Shown here piece after piece: positions 11,521 through 23,103 of a stretch of 64,000 bases of DNA. The position numbers and the translations under genes were made by a program. Under the pieces are notes generated by a model. That model was not told where the DNA came from. It searched no databases and saw nothing but the letters and a program-made list of their open reading frames with translations. The DNA comes from Pyrenula massariospora (lineage: Eukaryota > Ascomycota > Eurotiomycetes > Pyrenulales > Pyrenulaceae): contig JAGFMI010000014.1 in the NCBI GenBank assembly GCA_021030905.1, positions 868,001 to 932,000 on the forward strand, written 5' to 3'. Positions within the stretch are counted from its first letter, which is position 1. Each line of letters begins with the position of its first letter.

Positions 11521-12812
11521 CTTGCTTTGATCTCAATCTCTTTTAGTTAGGGTGAGGTTGAAAGGTTGGTATACGGTCTTCCAGAAAGCAATGGCTCCTT
11601 TCTCTTGGAGGGCCAAGCTGGCGCGAGGAAAAAATACTGAGATACTGGAAAGCCAGGAGCTGATCTGGTGCTATGCTGTAACAAGTCCTCGAGCTGGTGA
11701 CGAAAACAATAGTTTGATTAGGTCTGAGTGGCTGGGAGACTCAACTGAAGAAGACTGGTGAGTATTAGAATTATCTAGGCTTCGGCGAGAAGTTAGAGTA
11801 TGATGACATGTCTAGATAGTAATGTAGCGGCTCTGACGATTGGGATTTGTAAGCCACGCTTCCGTTCAAAGACCGCCAAGAGCGAGTGGTGCGATCAGTC
11901 CACACTACGTCGTAGGTTCGAGGGTTTGGGCCTCAAGTAATCTACGAGTGGAAGAAGTGACGGGGGATTTGTTAGAAGGGCAAGCGATGGATGCTGTTCC
12001 TTTGTGGTAAACACCCAGGACACCATGGTCAACAACAAAGGAAAGCGGGTGAACCTCGGATCCGAGGTTGGGTGTCAGAAGTCGTGGCGCGTCTAACGTA
12101 CGTCAAGAGGGCGCCAGTACTCATAATCAGATGCGCCACGACTTCTGACACCTGCGGTCGAACGGGGATGTGCAACACTGAAGCCTTGGCATCTGACAAG
12201 TGCAGCCTCGGGATCAATTCTGGCCGTCCGTGTAGTGACCTGAGTTGTTGCGTGGCGCGACGACGAACTATCGTCACTTTGTTTGAACTTGTAGCTTTTG
12301 AGATACATCTGCCCTAGCTGGTCTAACCGACGTGCAAATTGAGTCCCGTCAGGATTGAACAAGCGCACCAATTACAAAGGAAGACATCTGGCGAACTGAT
12401 GCCTAGGCTTGGTTAGACTTCCAAGACCACAGTCAATTGAGAGTCTCCATAGTAGGTCCTGCTGTCGAATTCAACCTTGTTGCAGACTTAGCGGACCCCA
12501 AAGATGGTGAGTAGACTGAACATCGTCATTGGCTCTTGATGGCGGCACAGCACTTGGCACAATCAAAACCTGCCCCAGGGCAGCCTGCCATGGCTGCGAG
12601 AAAATATGACTATGTTTCATGTGTGGTAACAAAACTACTTCAGGCTTTCTTTTCTACGAGCAAATGCTTTTCCGCGACCAAGGAGATTTGCAAGGTATGT
12701 GCAGAAAGCAGCTGACTGGACGTGCAGAAAATACCCTTTTTTGGCTGTCTCATTATGTCTTCCTGTCTCTTTTCATTCTATCTCTTGACTCTGTCAATTT
12801 CGATCCTAGCAA
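11521..12812. other. Gene-free stretch containing an inverted-repeat element
   Basis: This divergent interval lies between the epoxide hydrolase and the membrane-protein gene. It contains the inverted-repeat element at 12071-12152 and an adjoining palindrome at 12052-12069. No coding region could be supported. Confidence 0.5.
12052..12152. repeat. MITE-like inverted-repeat element, best-preserved copy
   Basis: GGTGTCAGAAGTCGTGGCGC at 12071-12090 is repeated as its exact reverse complement at 12133-12152, with a 42 bp spacer. Directly to the left, 12052-12069 is an 18 bp perfect palindrome (AACCTCGGATCCGAGGTT). Similar arms recur at 33.4, 43.2, 49.8, 52.5, 54.1 and 57.3 kb, so this is a dispersed family and not a local hairpin. 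A non-autonomous terminal-inverted-repeat transposon (MITE) is the simplest reading. No transposase is present in the window. Confidence 0.7.
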
Positions 12813-14546
12813 ATGGCGTTTTCCCATTTCTCTTCAGCTTTAAAACATCACTTAGCAAGAAGGATACGCAGGTGGCTAGCAGAGATTTGCGGCTGGTGCA
12901 CTCCTGCAACGCACGAAAATGCAATAGATACACGCGAAGACCTTCCGGAAATGCACAGCCGGAGCACAAACACGCTACCAGCGCATGATAGGTGTGAAAT
13001 AACAAGATTAGCTTGTATCTTTGCCATTGTGGCGAGCGCAATTGCCTGTCTTGCCTGTCTCGTCGTCTCAATCGACTTCTTCGTTGATCACGGAAATGGC
13101 CTATTCAACTGGACATTTCTCCGCCCTTTAGACTTATCCTCGGGCTGGGCCGAGGCGGTTGCCCTCATCGTGAACTTGATAATGACCGGATGTATCGAAG
13201 GACTGGGCTATATCCATGCCATATCCTTGCGCTGGGCCCTCTATCAAGAAGATCGCCTGGAGCACAACACGAATCTCCGCTTGTTCACCAGCTCCCGTTT
13301 GAATGGCCCCAATAAGTGGTACATGAATACCCTCTTTGCAGGCTCTCTGATTCTCTGCTACGCATCGACGTCGCTTATTTTTCTTCAAGAATCTCTAGTT
13401 GATGCCCAATCCGATTTCACTAGTGACTCTGAAAATAAACAGGTAGACATTCCGACAGTTTATGTCAATCCTGTTGCGTTATGTGGCGTTTTAATAGGAT
13501 TGCTCATCCATATTGTTATCGCTATCTGGTGCATGCGGACCAACTTGCGGTATATCCCGACTTGGAGCTCAAACTCATTGAACAATACCTTGGCGGCGTT
13601 GCGCGGTCAGTTGAACAGACGACCTGGCCGATGCATGATGGCGTTACACCAAAGTTACATGAAAACGGAGCCCGTTCGACCAATGCCTCGTCAACAAAGC
13701 TTTCGCAAATGCAGAACCGGTCTAAGTAAGCTACCCATCTTTGTATGGTGTGTTGCTTTGCTTATGGTCACTTGGGCCCTCTCTATTTGTTTGGTGGTCA
13801 GATCAAGAAACCAGAACTCGGCCCATATTCAATGGACCTTCCACTTTTCCTGGTCTCCGACTTTCTATAATGACAATAGTCAGGCCGGGAAAGGTTCTGA
13901 TCAGACCAATTTCGTTGAAATAGCCATGGGTTTGAATGGTGAAACCCCTTGGCCTCTGGGGTTGCAATGCTTCCTGACTTTACTCATGGTCTGTGCCCTC
14001 CAGGCACCCCAGACTCTATCGCTGCACATCATCGAGCTAGTGGTCAACGCATCGCGCGACGAGCAATGCTGGCGAGACGCTAACAGGCTCCGCGGAGGCA
14101 GCGGGGCGCGATTAAAAGTCAATGCCATGGTCTCCGCGCTGCGCAGCTGGGAATACCTCATCCTCCTCCTCATGAAAGCTGTCCTCCACTGGCTGATCGG
14201 CCAATCCCTCCACCCTAGCTACGCCCTCTACGGCATAGTCTCCTTCGAAATGCTCTACCCTCGCCTCTTCATCACCGCCGCTTTGGAAATCCTCCTCGCC
14301 AGCTTCGTCACTTACCTGATCTGCCGCAGACCAGCGGGCGCTCAGCCAGCGGCTTGGGGCCATCTCCAGACCCTGGCGGACCTGATCGATGACTGGGATC
14401 TGGACGAACGGGGACGCATGTTCTGGGGTGATAAGGGCGTGGATGCTAGGGGAGTCCGTCACGCTGGCACGAGTGCCAATGAGAAGCAGCTCAGCGCAAT
14501 CAAATACTACGCCGTTTACGCTAGCGGTTGTTGTGCGTTCTCTTGA
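12813..14546 (+). CDS. Fungal polytopic membrane protein, about 8 TM segments
   Basis: A single-exon 577-residue protein. Hydrophobic segments of 20-25 residues lie at approximately 65-90, 112-136, 170-192, 217-240, 308-330, 380-402, 447-468 and 487-508, suggesting eight membrane spans. The N-terminus is basic and cytosol-like. After the last span there is a soluble tail with the motif DWDLDERGRMFWGDKG and then GVRHAGTS. I recall this tail pattern from uncharacterised polytopic proteins of filamentous ascomycetes, which often have many paralogues. There is no transporter signature, catalytic motif or P-loop. It is likely a plasma- or endomembrane protein of unknown role. The frame is uninterrupted. 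Confidence 0.75.
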   Translation: MAFSHFSSALKHHLARRIRRWLAEICGWCTPATHENAIDTREDLPEMHSRSTNTLPAHDRCEITRLACIFAIVASAIACLACLVVSIDFFVDHGNGLFNWTFLRPLDLSSGWAEAVALIVNLIMTGCIEGLGYIHAISLRWALYQEDRLEHNTNLRLFTSSRLNGPNKWYMNTLFAGSLILCYASTSLIFLQESLVDAQSDFTSDSENKQVDIPTVYVNPVALCGVLIGLLIHIVIAIWCMRTNLRYIPTWSSNSLNNTLAALRGQLNRRPGRCMMALHQSYMKTEPVRPMPRQQSFRKCRTGLSKLPIFVWCVALLMVTWALSICLVVRSRNQNSAHIQWTFHFSWSPTFYNDNSQAGKGSDQTNFVEIAMGLNGETPWPLGLQCFLTLLMVCALQAPQTLSLHIIELVVNASRDEQCWRDANRLRGGSGARLKVNAMVSALRSWEYLILLLMKAVLHWLIGQSLHPSYALYGIVSFEMLYPRLFITAALEILLASFVTYLICRRPAGAQPAAWGHLQTLADLIDDWDLDERGRMFWGDKGVDARGVRHAGTSANEKQLSAIKYYAVYASGCCAFS

Positions 14547-15846
14547 AAGCTTGAATGTTTCCGCCTGACGAACCCTGAAATATCTCGTTCTTGCTTTGGG
14601 TGCTCCCTACAATATTCCTAATCATACGGTACTAAATCATGCTACCTTGCTGGTACCACAGCGGGGATTCAAGTTCAATTTGCTCGCTGACATCAACAAC
14701 GTATTGCAACAGCGGTCTCCCAGGATGACGTCAGGGGTTATACGATGGTAGAACATGCCTTCAAAACCATTTCCCGTCCCTTCGCTGACGATACCTTGCT
14801 AGCCTTCAAATGCAAAAATTATCATCCACCTCGGCCTCCAGCAGGTCCAAACGTCGCTCTGGAATCCTCCCTACACCGTACAGTCCGGAGCACTGATAAG
14901 AGATACATGGGGCAGGATTTCCACCCGAACTCGCCCATATTTACATACACCATCAGGATCTAGTTCTTCCACACCCGCTCTTCTCCCCCAACATCCACCG
15001 ATCACTTTCCACACCGCTGTCCAGCTACCCCTCCTCTACCAACGACCCTCCTCGTCCATTATAAGCACCCAAAAGCCATGAAAGCTAGCTCCATCCTTAC
15101 CGTTCGATCTAGAAATCTAACCACCTCCCATCCCAAGCGCCACAGAACAACCCGAAAAGCCCTCCACCCCTAATCCTCAACGCACATAGCCCCCAGCGCA
15201 TTTAAACCCCTCTCCACCCCCCTCTCCACTCCGTCAAAAACCTCCCAAGACCCGCGCAGGAGCCGTACAGCACCAACATACCCCAACCCAAACCAGCCAT
15301 CCACCCCACCACAGACACCACCTCATCATCAACCACTCTCTAATCCCATCTCCCTCCCCTCATGCGGTACCCGCGCAGAGAGCAGAGCGCAGATCGCTCC
15401 CACCTATCATCTCATCACCTCCACACTTCCAATCCACTACCTTCCTTTCACAACCGCCATCGTCGCGTCGTCGCATTATCCCGTTACAGCAACCGGGTTC
15501 TATGACTGCGCCGCTTCACAGCAGATATTCGCCAAGAACCAGCTGCTTTGCGGATTGCAGGTCTCTTTCGAGACGCTGCGAGAGGATAAACAGATTTCGC
15601 TAGCGCGCATGCTGAGGGTTAAGGGATTCACAGCCGCTGGGAGATCGGGAGGGCGGTGCGGTGCGTACTTTTGATTCCGACGCGCGGAGGACGAGAGACA
15701 GTCAGTCACTGGGTAGCAGGATGCTCACGAGAATAAATCTGCCGGACATTTTGGCGGGAAAGCCAGGGCACAGCAGAGCTGTTGCATTGTTAAGTATTAT
15801 CATATCCAAATGACCACGACCACGACCCATGCCAACCGCATCTGCT
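14547..15846. other. Gene-free stretch, CT-rich
   Basis: Roughly 14990-15450 is strongly pyrimidine-rich on the plus strand (many CCTCC and CCACC runs). No frame over 75 codons has supporting features. It lies at the convergent 3' ends of the two flanking genes. Confidence 0.45.
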
Positions 15847-17368
15847 TTACACCGTGGTCATAACACTCGCATTCTCATACCACGTCAACATCGGATTCTC
15901 CCCATTCCTCGTCTGCGTGTCCTGCACATACGACCATCTCTGCAGAAACTCGCTGTGGCTCGACACTCTTGTCAGCTTGCCGGTGATCGCTCTATACATA
16001 TCCTCCATCACCCCAAAGTTCGTAGGGAAGAAAACGTCAAAGTAGCCTTGATGCACAAAGGGAGTAGTTACTTGTACATTTCGTCTTTTGTAGCGAGTTT
16101 GCACGACGGGAGCGTTGACGCCCGGGCTTGCATCAGGAAGGGAATTAAAGTCGGCAACGATAAGGCGGTGAGCTGGGAAGTAGGAATGCAGGATATCAAA
16201 GAATTGCATGAGGCGGGTCGGGATATATTCTGGTGGGGAAAGGTTAGGTGCGAAAGGGAGGTTATATCGAAGTAGACGGAGGAGTTTAGAATTAGACATT
16301 GGCGTTTTGTATGGTGCACGCGTACAGCTATCGCGCAGGCTTAAATAACGAGCCGCAATAGGATCGAGACTCTTTTCGTAATATTCGTAGAATTCTCCGT
16401 CACTGTCGATCAAGACATTGCCTTGGAGAGGCTGCTCGGATTTCGGGTCGTAACGCACACTGTCGTGGGCAAAATTGTCAATGACTTCCAGTGCGAGGAA
16501 GAAGCAAGGGGAGTTGATGTATGTATCCCAGTCAAAAATAGACTGTTGTAAGATTTCAACATGTTCAGAATGCCCGGCCTCGGCGACGTTGCGGGCTTGC
16601 AGATCTGCGAGTGCAGAGGATATTTCCACGATCCGAAATTTCGTTCTCTGATACACCTCGGCATCAAAGTCTCGAAGATAATCCAGTATGTTAGTCATTA
16701 ATGTACCATTTCCAGCACCCATCTCATATATGATGAGGTCGTAATAGGGGAATAGCGTCAATCTGTAATGCGCAATGAGATAGCGCGCAATTGCTTCACC
16801 GTAGTAGGGTCTGAAGAGCTCGGTTGGTGTATGCCATAATTGTCTGGTATCATCCGGCTCTTCCTGGTCTAATGCATCCTCAAAATTGACATAACGTTGG
16901 TCTACCAAGCTGTTGAATTCGTTGCCGCTCTCGATTGTTGCAAAATCGAACGGCTCGGGGGACTTGAAAATTGTCGCGTGCTTAGAAAAATACCCATAAT
17001 TCGGGTTATAAAGGCTATCTGGCTGCTGTCAGATTTATATCGCGAATCATTGGGGAATTCCTACCTTCAATGAAGTCTCTCGTCAACATCTTGACACGCT
17101 TTGGACGCCGATGCCTGGAACGCAAATCATTCGCTGTCATCTTCGGGTATTCACGTAGTTCCTTGGACATGTCTCTCGGAAAAGCGTCCATCCTCTGCTG
17201 CCAGGAGCTGCTTCCTTGGTCATCTTTCTTTGAGGTCCAGGCGTACCTCCGGTATTGCGATGGGTAGATTTGGTTCTGGGAGTGACGAAGAGGATGCAGC
17301 CTTTGGCAGTGACGGGCAGGCTGAGTGAACAGCTGCCTGAAGAGCTGGGAAACGACATTAGATTCCAT
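15847..17368 (-). CDS. MidA/NDUFAF7-like mitochondrial SAM-dependent methyltransferase (2 exons)
   Basis: Minus-strand exons 17368-17065 and 17018-15847 (46 bp GTAGGA intron) give 491 residues. The N-terminus is rich in Arg, Gln and Ser and lacks acidic residues (LFRQLFTQPARHCQRLHPLR), a typical mitochondrial presequence. The domain begins at LTRDFIEDSLYNPNYGYFSKHATIF, where the Asp codon is split by the intron. Other family landmarks are WHTPTELFRPYYGEAIARYL, the SAM loop IYEMGAGNGTLMTNIL and later LIVADFNSLPD. This is the Methyltransf_28 (DUF185) family. Human and Dictyostelium members methylate an arginine of the complex I subunit NDUFS2 and are needed for complex I assembly. Fungi carry divergent members, so the same substrate is plausible but not shown. 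It looks intact. Confidence 0.88.
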
Positions 17369-18670
17369 CCACGTCTCGAATTGAGCGCAGCTCCTCGGCG
17401 GACTCTCGTGAAAAAGCGAGCATTTTGAAGTTTAGCTCTTCTCTCGAGCGTGCAACGGGAACAAAGGCATGGTGGTCCAAGCTCTAAGCTTCGATATCTT
17501 GGCGCTGAAGACGACCGAAATTTGCCCCAACCTCAGTTCGCACCTTAGCACTCGAATCTGGGTGACGGAGGTGCCGGAGCATCCAGATTGGGATGACAAA
17601 CACTCCTATTCGCAAATTCCAAACCTCATCGAAATCATCCCAAAAGTTCTCGACTCGAACAAAACTTGCAGGACAAATTATCGCGCGGGGAGCGGATGGG
17701 GACCTGAGGGCAATGCCTCCCGGACAACATTACCACCCCCCCCCCCACCTCCCCGGTATCTCCCACGGTACCTATGGTAGTGCTGCGCGAGATGGGCCGG
17801 TTCTTTGGATCGCGTGCAGGTGATGTTTTCGAGCTCGCATGGGCGCGTCTCTCAAAGAGTATATACATATCTCTATCAATCTTAAAATACTAGGACGTTC
17901 ATAAGATATTCCATCCCCTTTCTCCGCAACACGGCCATTGCAGTCCCCTCTAGCAAGCTCACTAATGGGGACCGATTTCCCCCAATCATAGAACTCTATG
18001 GCGGCCACGCGATCTTCATATCATCTATACTCTTTGATACCACGTCGAGCCCTTCCTGGCACAGCAGTGTGGCCTGACGTGCTTGGCTACGTGTTTCAAG
18101 CCTGGTGAAGGCTTCGGCGATCAGGTCCCTGTCCCCCGCCTGATTTGCATGAAGTCATCTGGCTAATGTGCCGAAAATGGGCACAGCAAATCTCTCTTGA
18201 TAAACTTCGGTCGGTCTGGCTCGGTGACGGGGTAAGGCAGATATTCTGGGCTTGGTACTAATTTCACCTTCGCCCTGTACTTACACCGCTGTCTTCCCCA
18301 TGCGCCGGAATCGGGGCAATGGAGCTTTGCGCTTTGGTAGGGGGGATAATTGAAGGTTGAACGTCCTCTAGGTCCAGAAGATGGCGATGTGTTCTAGTCA
18401 CGCGGTGGATCGAGGTGTAGAGACTGGCTCTCTTGAGGAACCTGATGGTATTGAGGGAGGCGGGTCTGGGTAGGGCCATTCGGCAAAATTAAGGAAGCCC
18501 TAGCATAGATCATGTCTAGAGGACGGGACTAGGATTGTAACTTTCAGGGTGTCGACAGCCTGTTGAAGGTGACAAGTAATCATATCGCTACCCCAGGCCG
18601 ATAATGAAAGCAAATCTCGAAGAAACGGAAAGGAGAATAACCGGTCCTCACATGTCAGCGGTGTTGACCC
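17369..18670. other. Gene-free stretch
   Basis: Contains a run of 11 C at 17736-17746 and otherwise only short unsupported frames. It carries the presumed promoter of the MidA-like gene at its left end. Confidence 0.45.
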
Positions 18671-20377
18671 CTACCATTCTTTGTCTTCGAAAGAAAAGCC
18701 ACTCGGGCGATGAACTTGCGCCTTCGCCGTCTGCACTGGATCAAGAGTTCTTGCTCCTAATGTCCGCAGCGCCTCGACAACGTTCCCGCTCCCCCGTGAA
18801 ACAGCAGTCATCATCGGCCAATCATCACCCCCCTCGTACCAACCATCGCCCCTATCGACTGGGACGCCATGCTCCGCGAGCGCCCTCACAGCACATCCCC
18901 ATCCATAAAAGCACGCGTACATCATCGCTCGCTCAGCAGCAAACTCATGTCCATTGAGCCTGAACCCCCTGGCAAATAGCAAATGTATGGCGTCCGGCTG
19001 ACCACGCCGAGCAGCCCATCTTATCGGACCGCGGTGGTTTTTCCCGCTGGCGCCATGAGGGTTAGCACCCGCGTTAAGGAGTAGTTTCATGATAGAAATG
19101 TGGCCACGCGATGCAGCGATTGAGAGAGCTTCGGAAAGTCGACCCTCATGTAGTGGATCGGCGCCGGTGCGAGAGATCAGCAAAGAAAGCATCGCGGATT
19201 GGCCATATCTAGAGGCGATCAGTAGGAGATCGTATGCTGGAGGATGGGGAGGATAGCTTCGGAAAGAGGAACTTGATAGGTCATCTGGATAGGCGTTTAG
19301 AAGGTAGCGAACAGTGGATAAGGAACCGCGTCGGACGGCCGATCTGAAGCTGTAAAGAAAGGAATCGGAGGTGAGGTCAAGCTTGGGTTGGATGGAAAGA
19401 TACGCGGTAAGGAGAGAAAGTTGGTTAGAAACAATGGCCTCGTAAGTGGCCTCACGAATCATCTCGGGAGTGGGCGGCGGATCTAGGGCGAGAAACAGCT
19501 TGACTAAGGACGGATTTCCAGCTTCAGTCGCTCGAAACAATGCACGAGACTCGTTCACATTGGAGCCTTTAGCCAAGGAGCTCTTCACAAAATTTGCGTT
19601 GCCTTGCATAGCTGCTATACTTAACGGGTCCTGAAAGTACCAGCTGTCGGGGTTCGGGATGTCTGGAGTAAGCATAGTATTAGATTCAAGGAAGGGAAGA
19701 CCTAGATATGCAGCCATGGCGAGGAGAGAGTAATCATCTTCTCTGGGGTCTTGAGGCGAGTCATAATCCGGAAATTCGAGATCTATAAGGGAGTCAAGCA
19801 CGTGCTTTCCTTTGACTCTAGCCATGCAATCGCACGTCGCCTGCTCGTAGAACGTGCTATAAGAAGGACTGCCAATGCCTTGAGCTTGACATTGACCCGC
19901 GACTGTTCTTGCTGTCTTGCGTAGCGCTTCCACGATGTGGTCGCTGTCGTTCTCCGGCTTGTTCACGAAGGCACGGTAGAAGAGGATGCGGGATATTAGA
20001 GCATCATCGGGAGCTCTCCCTCGACCAAGGGCGCAGTAACGATCTACGGTACGGGTGGAAAGAGTGGCGTTGACGATTTCGGTATCAATTATTTCTGCGA
20101 CTACTCAGTGATGCTGCCGGAGAGTCCAGTGTAGTATGAGTAGTAATAGGATATTTTAAGCCTCAATCATATTGGTTCTGAAATTCTGTGTGGAGCCTAA
20201 TATCAGATAGAGGCAGGGACCCACCGTGGGAATAGATGTATGTATCAAGGAGACTCGGAAAAGGATGCACTTACTAGAGACCAAGCGTACTCGTAAAGAT
20301 CTCCGTAACCCTATTTGCCTGACGGTCTCTTCCAAAACCTCCCTCAGAACCTCAAGGGGCAGATCAAATATATGCAT
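18671..20377 (-). CDS. F-box-like / ankyrin-repeat protein (2 exons)
   Basis: Minus-strand exons 20377-20275 and 20094-18671 give 508 residues. The first exon encodes a short F-box-like helix-turn-helix (IFDLPLEVLREVLEETVRQI followed by RRSLRVRLVS), which continues after the splice as KIIDTEIVNATL. Ankyrin repeats fill the C-terminal two thirds, for example DPLSIAAMQGNANFVKSSLA, ALFRATEAGNPSLVKLFLAL, ALSIAASRGHISIMKLLLNA and PIRWAARRGQPDAIHLLFAR. The intron (GTAAGT to CGCAG) is long at 180 bp and might hide a small extra exon. F-box proteins of this layout may act as substrate adaptors of SCF ubiquitin ligases, with ankyrin repeats binding the partner. This is inferred from architecture only. 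It is one of several ankyrin genes in the window. Confidence 0.75.
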
Positions 20378-20990
20378 GTCCTCAGATACCGTGGGGTAGC
20401 CGCTTGAGATTGCAGTCTTGACTTCGTTCAAAGAGAAAGCCCTCTGGATCCGGGAGAGACTATGGGATTTGGGGCCCTATTGTACTCTTCGTGAATTGCA
20501 GTGCCAACGGTGCAGCAAGGATGAGGTCACACAGAAGCCGTGTGTGTCAGCATCCAGGGACGACTCAGCCTTGCTGAGGCTCAGACGTCTCAGAACGGAA
20601 GACGCGCAGCTCTCGATCCCTCGGACCCTTCTCGGATAGCGACACTTTCGATTATCTTGGTGCCTTCTCGAGGGTATACGCCGCATTCCTTCATGGGCAT
20701 TCTTAGCGTTGTCCGTGGGGGCGACACTTCGACCTCATCGGCAAGTGGAGCAGGCTTTGCCGGAACAACCATTACGATGGTACGCGGTGATCGGGTATTC
20801 GATCTGTGCTCTGGATGTGACTACTTTAGTAGCCATTGGCGGCTTCTGGTAACGGTGTGGGTGTCAATATGGATCTGACATCACACTCGTTGACATTGTT
20901 TACCAATTCTAACCAACCAACTAATTAAAAGACCACTCAATCACTTCTAACAGCAAATTTCAACGGCATTTGCCTCTTGAAAGGCCCTTT
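20378..20990. other. Gene-free stretch
   Basis: A 112-codon plus-strand frame at 20540-20878 has no recognisable domain. Nothing else was seen. Confidence 0.4.
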
Positions 20991-22442
20991 TTAGGTCTTC
21001 CATCCCCATTTGATGATGATGGCGGCCGGATGCCCCTCCGCCTCCGTCTTGACCATGTTCGAAGGAGCGAAAAAAGTTACCTCCACGATTTCGCGTCCGC
21101 CCCCTTGTGCAAAGACCTCCGGGTACCAGTACCGCATTTGGTCGGTTGACTTGATGTTGTCAAGCATGAACGCGGCATTAAGATCTTTCTCGTCGGCCTC
21201 GTCGAATCTCGACAGCGTGATCTTGCCGTCAATACCGATTTTCCTTCTCTGGAAAAGGCGAAGGATAAAGGCAACCTAGAGAGAGTTAGCAGAGCTTCGA
21301 ACTCCTAGATAAGGTGAAAAGATTGAATAGGGGTATCATCGGCATCACCGAATACAAGGCCCTTCGAGACCTCTCCGGCGATATCCGAGCATCGCTCTGC
21401 GTAGGGCGGGCCTAAGACAACTGTGTAACAAAGTCCCTGTTCGACTGTAATCCCACAGCCTTTCCAGTCTTGTACTTACAGTGTTATCATTTGTAATGCT
21501 CTGTCTAACGTAATAAACGAGTTTCCCACCTAACCCTTTAACGTTGCCCCCGAGCTTGGTGTATATTTGCATGAAAGCAAGATCACTATTTTTGAGCGCC
21601 TGCGCATTGAAAACGCTGTCCCTTGTCTCTTGTTCATCCGTAGGTTTGACGTACCGATTGTTGTCCAGTTTGGCATCATTTTGCTCTGCAATTACAATCA
21701 CGTGGTCGTTCCCAGTTCCAATTTTATTTTGAGCTGTCCACATCTGAGATCTTGCGTTGGGATTGCGCGGATTTGGCGGATTCCGAAGTTTCGAATATGT
21801 CTTGGAGTCAGAGTATGTAGTCCCTTCCAGATCGATTATAGGGTCGTCCAGTCTTTTCAAAAGATCCTTGATCTTGCTTGGACCTGAGTCTCCAGAGACT
21901 AGGCTGTTATCAGCCGAATCCACATCTGTTTGATATCCCCGCTCAAGCTTAGGTTTGACTTCCTTGATATGGTCTAATCGCTTGCTGTTGGAGTTGAGTT
22001 TTCCTGCGTCCAAGTACGCATTAAATTCATCCAGAAGGACGCTGTCGGTCTTAACCCCTTGTTTCTTGTTGGCTGCCTCGACCACTCCGTCATTTTTTGG
22101 ATCCCAAGGCTCGCAGCGAGCCACAAGGTCACGCTTGGCACCGTCGCACGCCCCAGCAGCGGGATTGGCGGGATCAGGACCATGAGAGGCTGGAGGATCA
22201 GGATGTACTGGGGGAGGCCCAGCAGGCCCATCTGGAGCTGGAACTGGCTCGGGGGGACCAGGAACAGGGTCCGGCACAGTGACTGGCTCGTGTGGAGGAG
22301 CGATAGGTGGCGGGTCTATATGTATCGGTGGTACGCGTCTGAGCAGGGGAGAGGCGAGGTCGTGCTCTCGTGCTATCCATGTAGGGAAGGCTTGAAGAGA
22401 TATTGCCGTCAAGATAATACTTGGAATGACTGAAATGCGCAT
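20991..22442 (-). CDS. Orphan secreted protein with proline-rich linker (3 exons)
   Basis: Minus-strand exons 22442-21480, 21436-21356 and 21275-20991 give 442 residues. The introns are 43 bp (GTAAGT to CGAACAG) and 80 bp (GTATTC to CTCTAG), both phase 0. The start at 22442 was chosen over the in-frame Met at 22505 because it puts a clean signal peptide (ISVIPSIILTAISLQAFPTW) at the N-terminus. Residues 35-90 are a Pro/Asp-rich linker (repeated PP, PDP and PEP). The mature region is polar and Asn/Asp/Lys-rich with few Cys, one pair lying in GLCYTVVLGPPYAERC. The C-terminal exon has a basic helix (FILRLFQRRKIG) and ends in AAIIIKWGWKT. I do not recognise the family. It is transcribed divergently from another orphan gene at 23104. 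Confidence 0.65.
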
Positions 22443-23103
22443 TGTGGTTTCGTCGATAGAGCGATTCGTATCTTTCTTGGACTCTGTACCGATTCTATCG
22501 AGCAAATTGGCCTTTTATATAACGTCCTGCGCATCACTAACAAAAAAAGCCGTTGTGGCGTGTAGGAAGCTTGCAAATACCTGCCTGGAATTTGCAAGAG
22601 TTCTTCAAACAGCAGCACATTGCGTGGGTTTTCCCATCAGCTCCTAGGGCCGAGCCAACAATAATTGGCAGACTACCTGCACTTTTCGATTGCAGCAAGC
22701 CATCGTTAGAATGTAGGCGGCGCACCAGCTGGATAGGGTGTGCTCTAACACACAGATTAGACGCCGCCGACGTTGTTGCGGCCTGCCTTTGCCTTTGTTG
22801 TTACAAACTCTGCTCGATCTCTCGCCACATGAGAGGCGCCGTGAAAGCCAACATAGGTGGCGTTGGGCTGGTACGGTCTCATCAGTAAAAACTTGCTGGT
22901 TTGCATATGTAGACAATTGCGCAGAGAGGAAATATAAAGCACTGCCGATGGATATGCGTTTTACATTATTCGCAAGTCACATCAAAAGAATCATCTTCGA
23001 AACGCTGTGGTCCCGGAGGCCTCATCTTTTTCTCCACTTCTTTTAGCTGACATATTAATTCAAAATCTCTTTATACGACCTAAACCTCACGCTAGCCCTA
23101 GAC
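22443..23103. promoter_or_regulatory. Shared intergenic region of two divergent orphan genes
   Basis: A 661 bp interval between the start codons of two oppositely transcribed genes that both begin with a hydrophobic N-terminus. It must contain both promoters. I could not identify specific binding sites with confidence. Confidence 0.4.

Noticed and set aside
11881-11940. GGTTCGAGG-like sequence resembling a tRNA B box
   Set aside because: No matching A box, acceptor stem or cloverleaf could be formed nearby.
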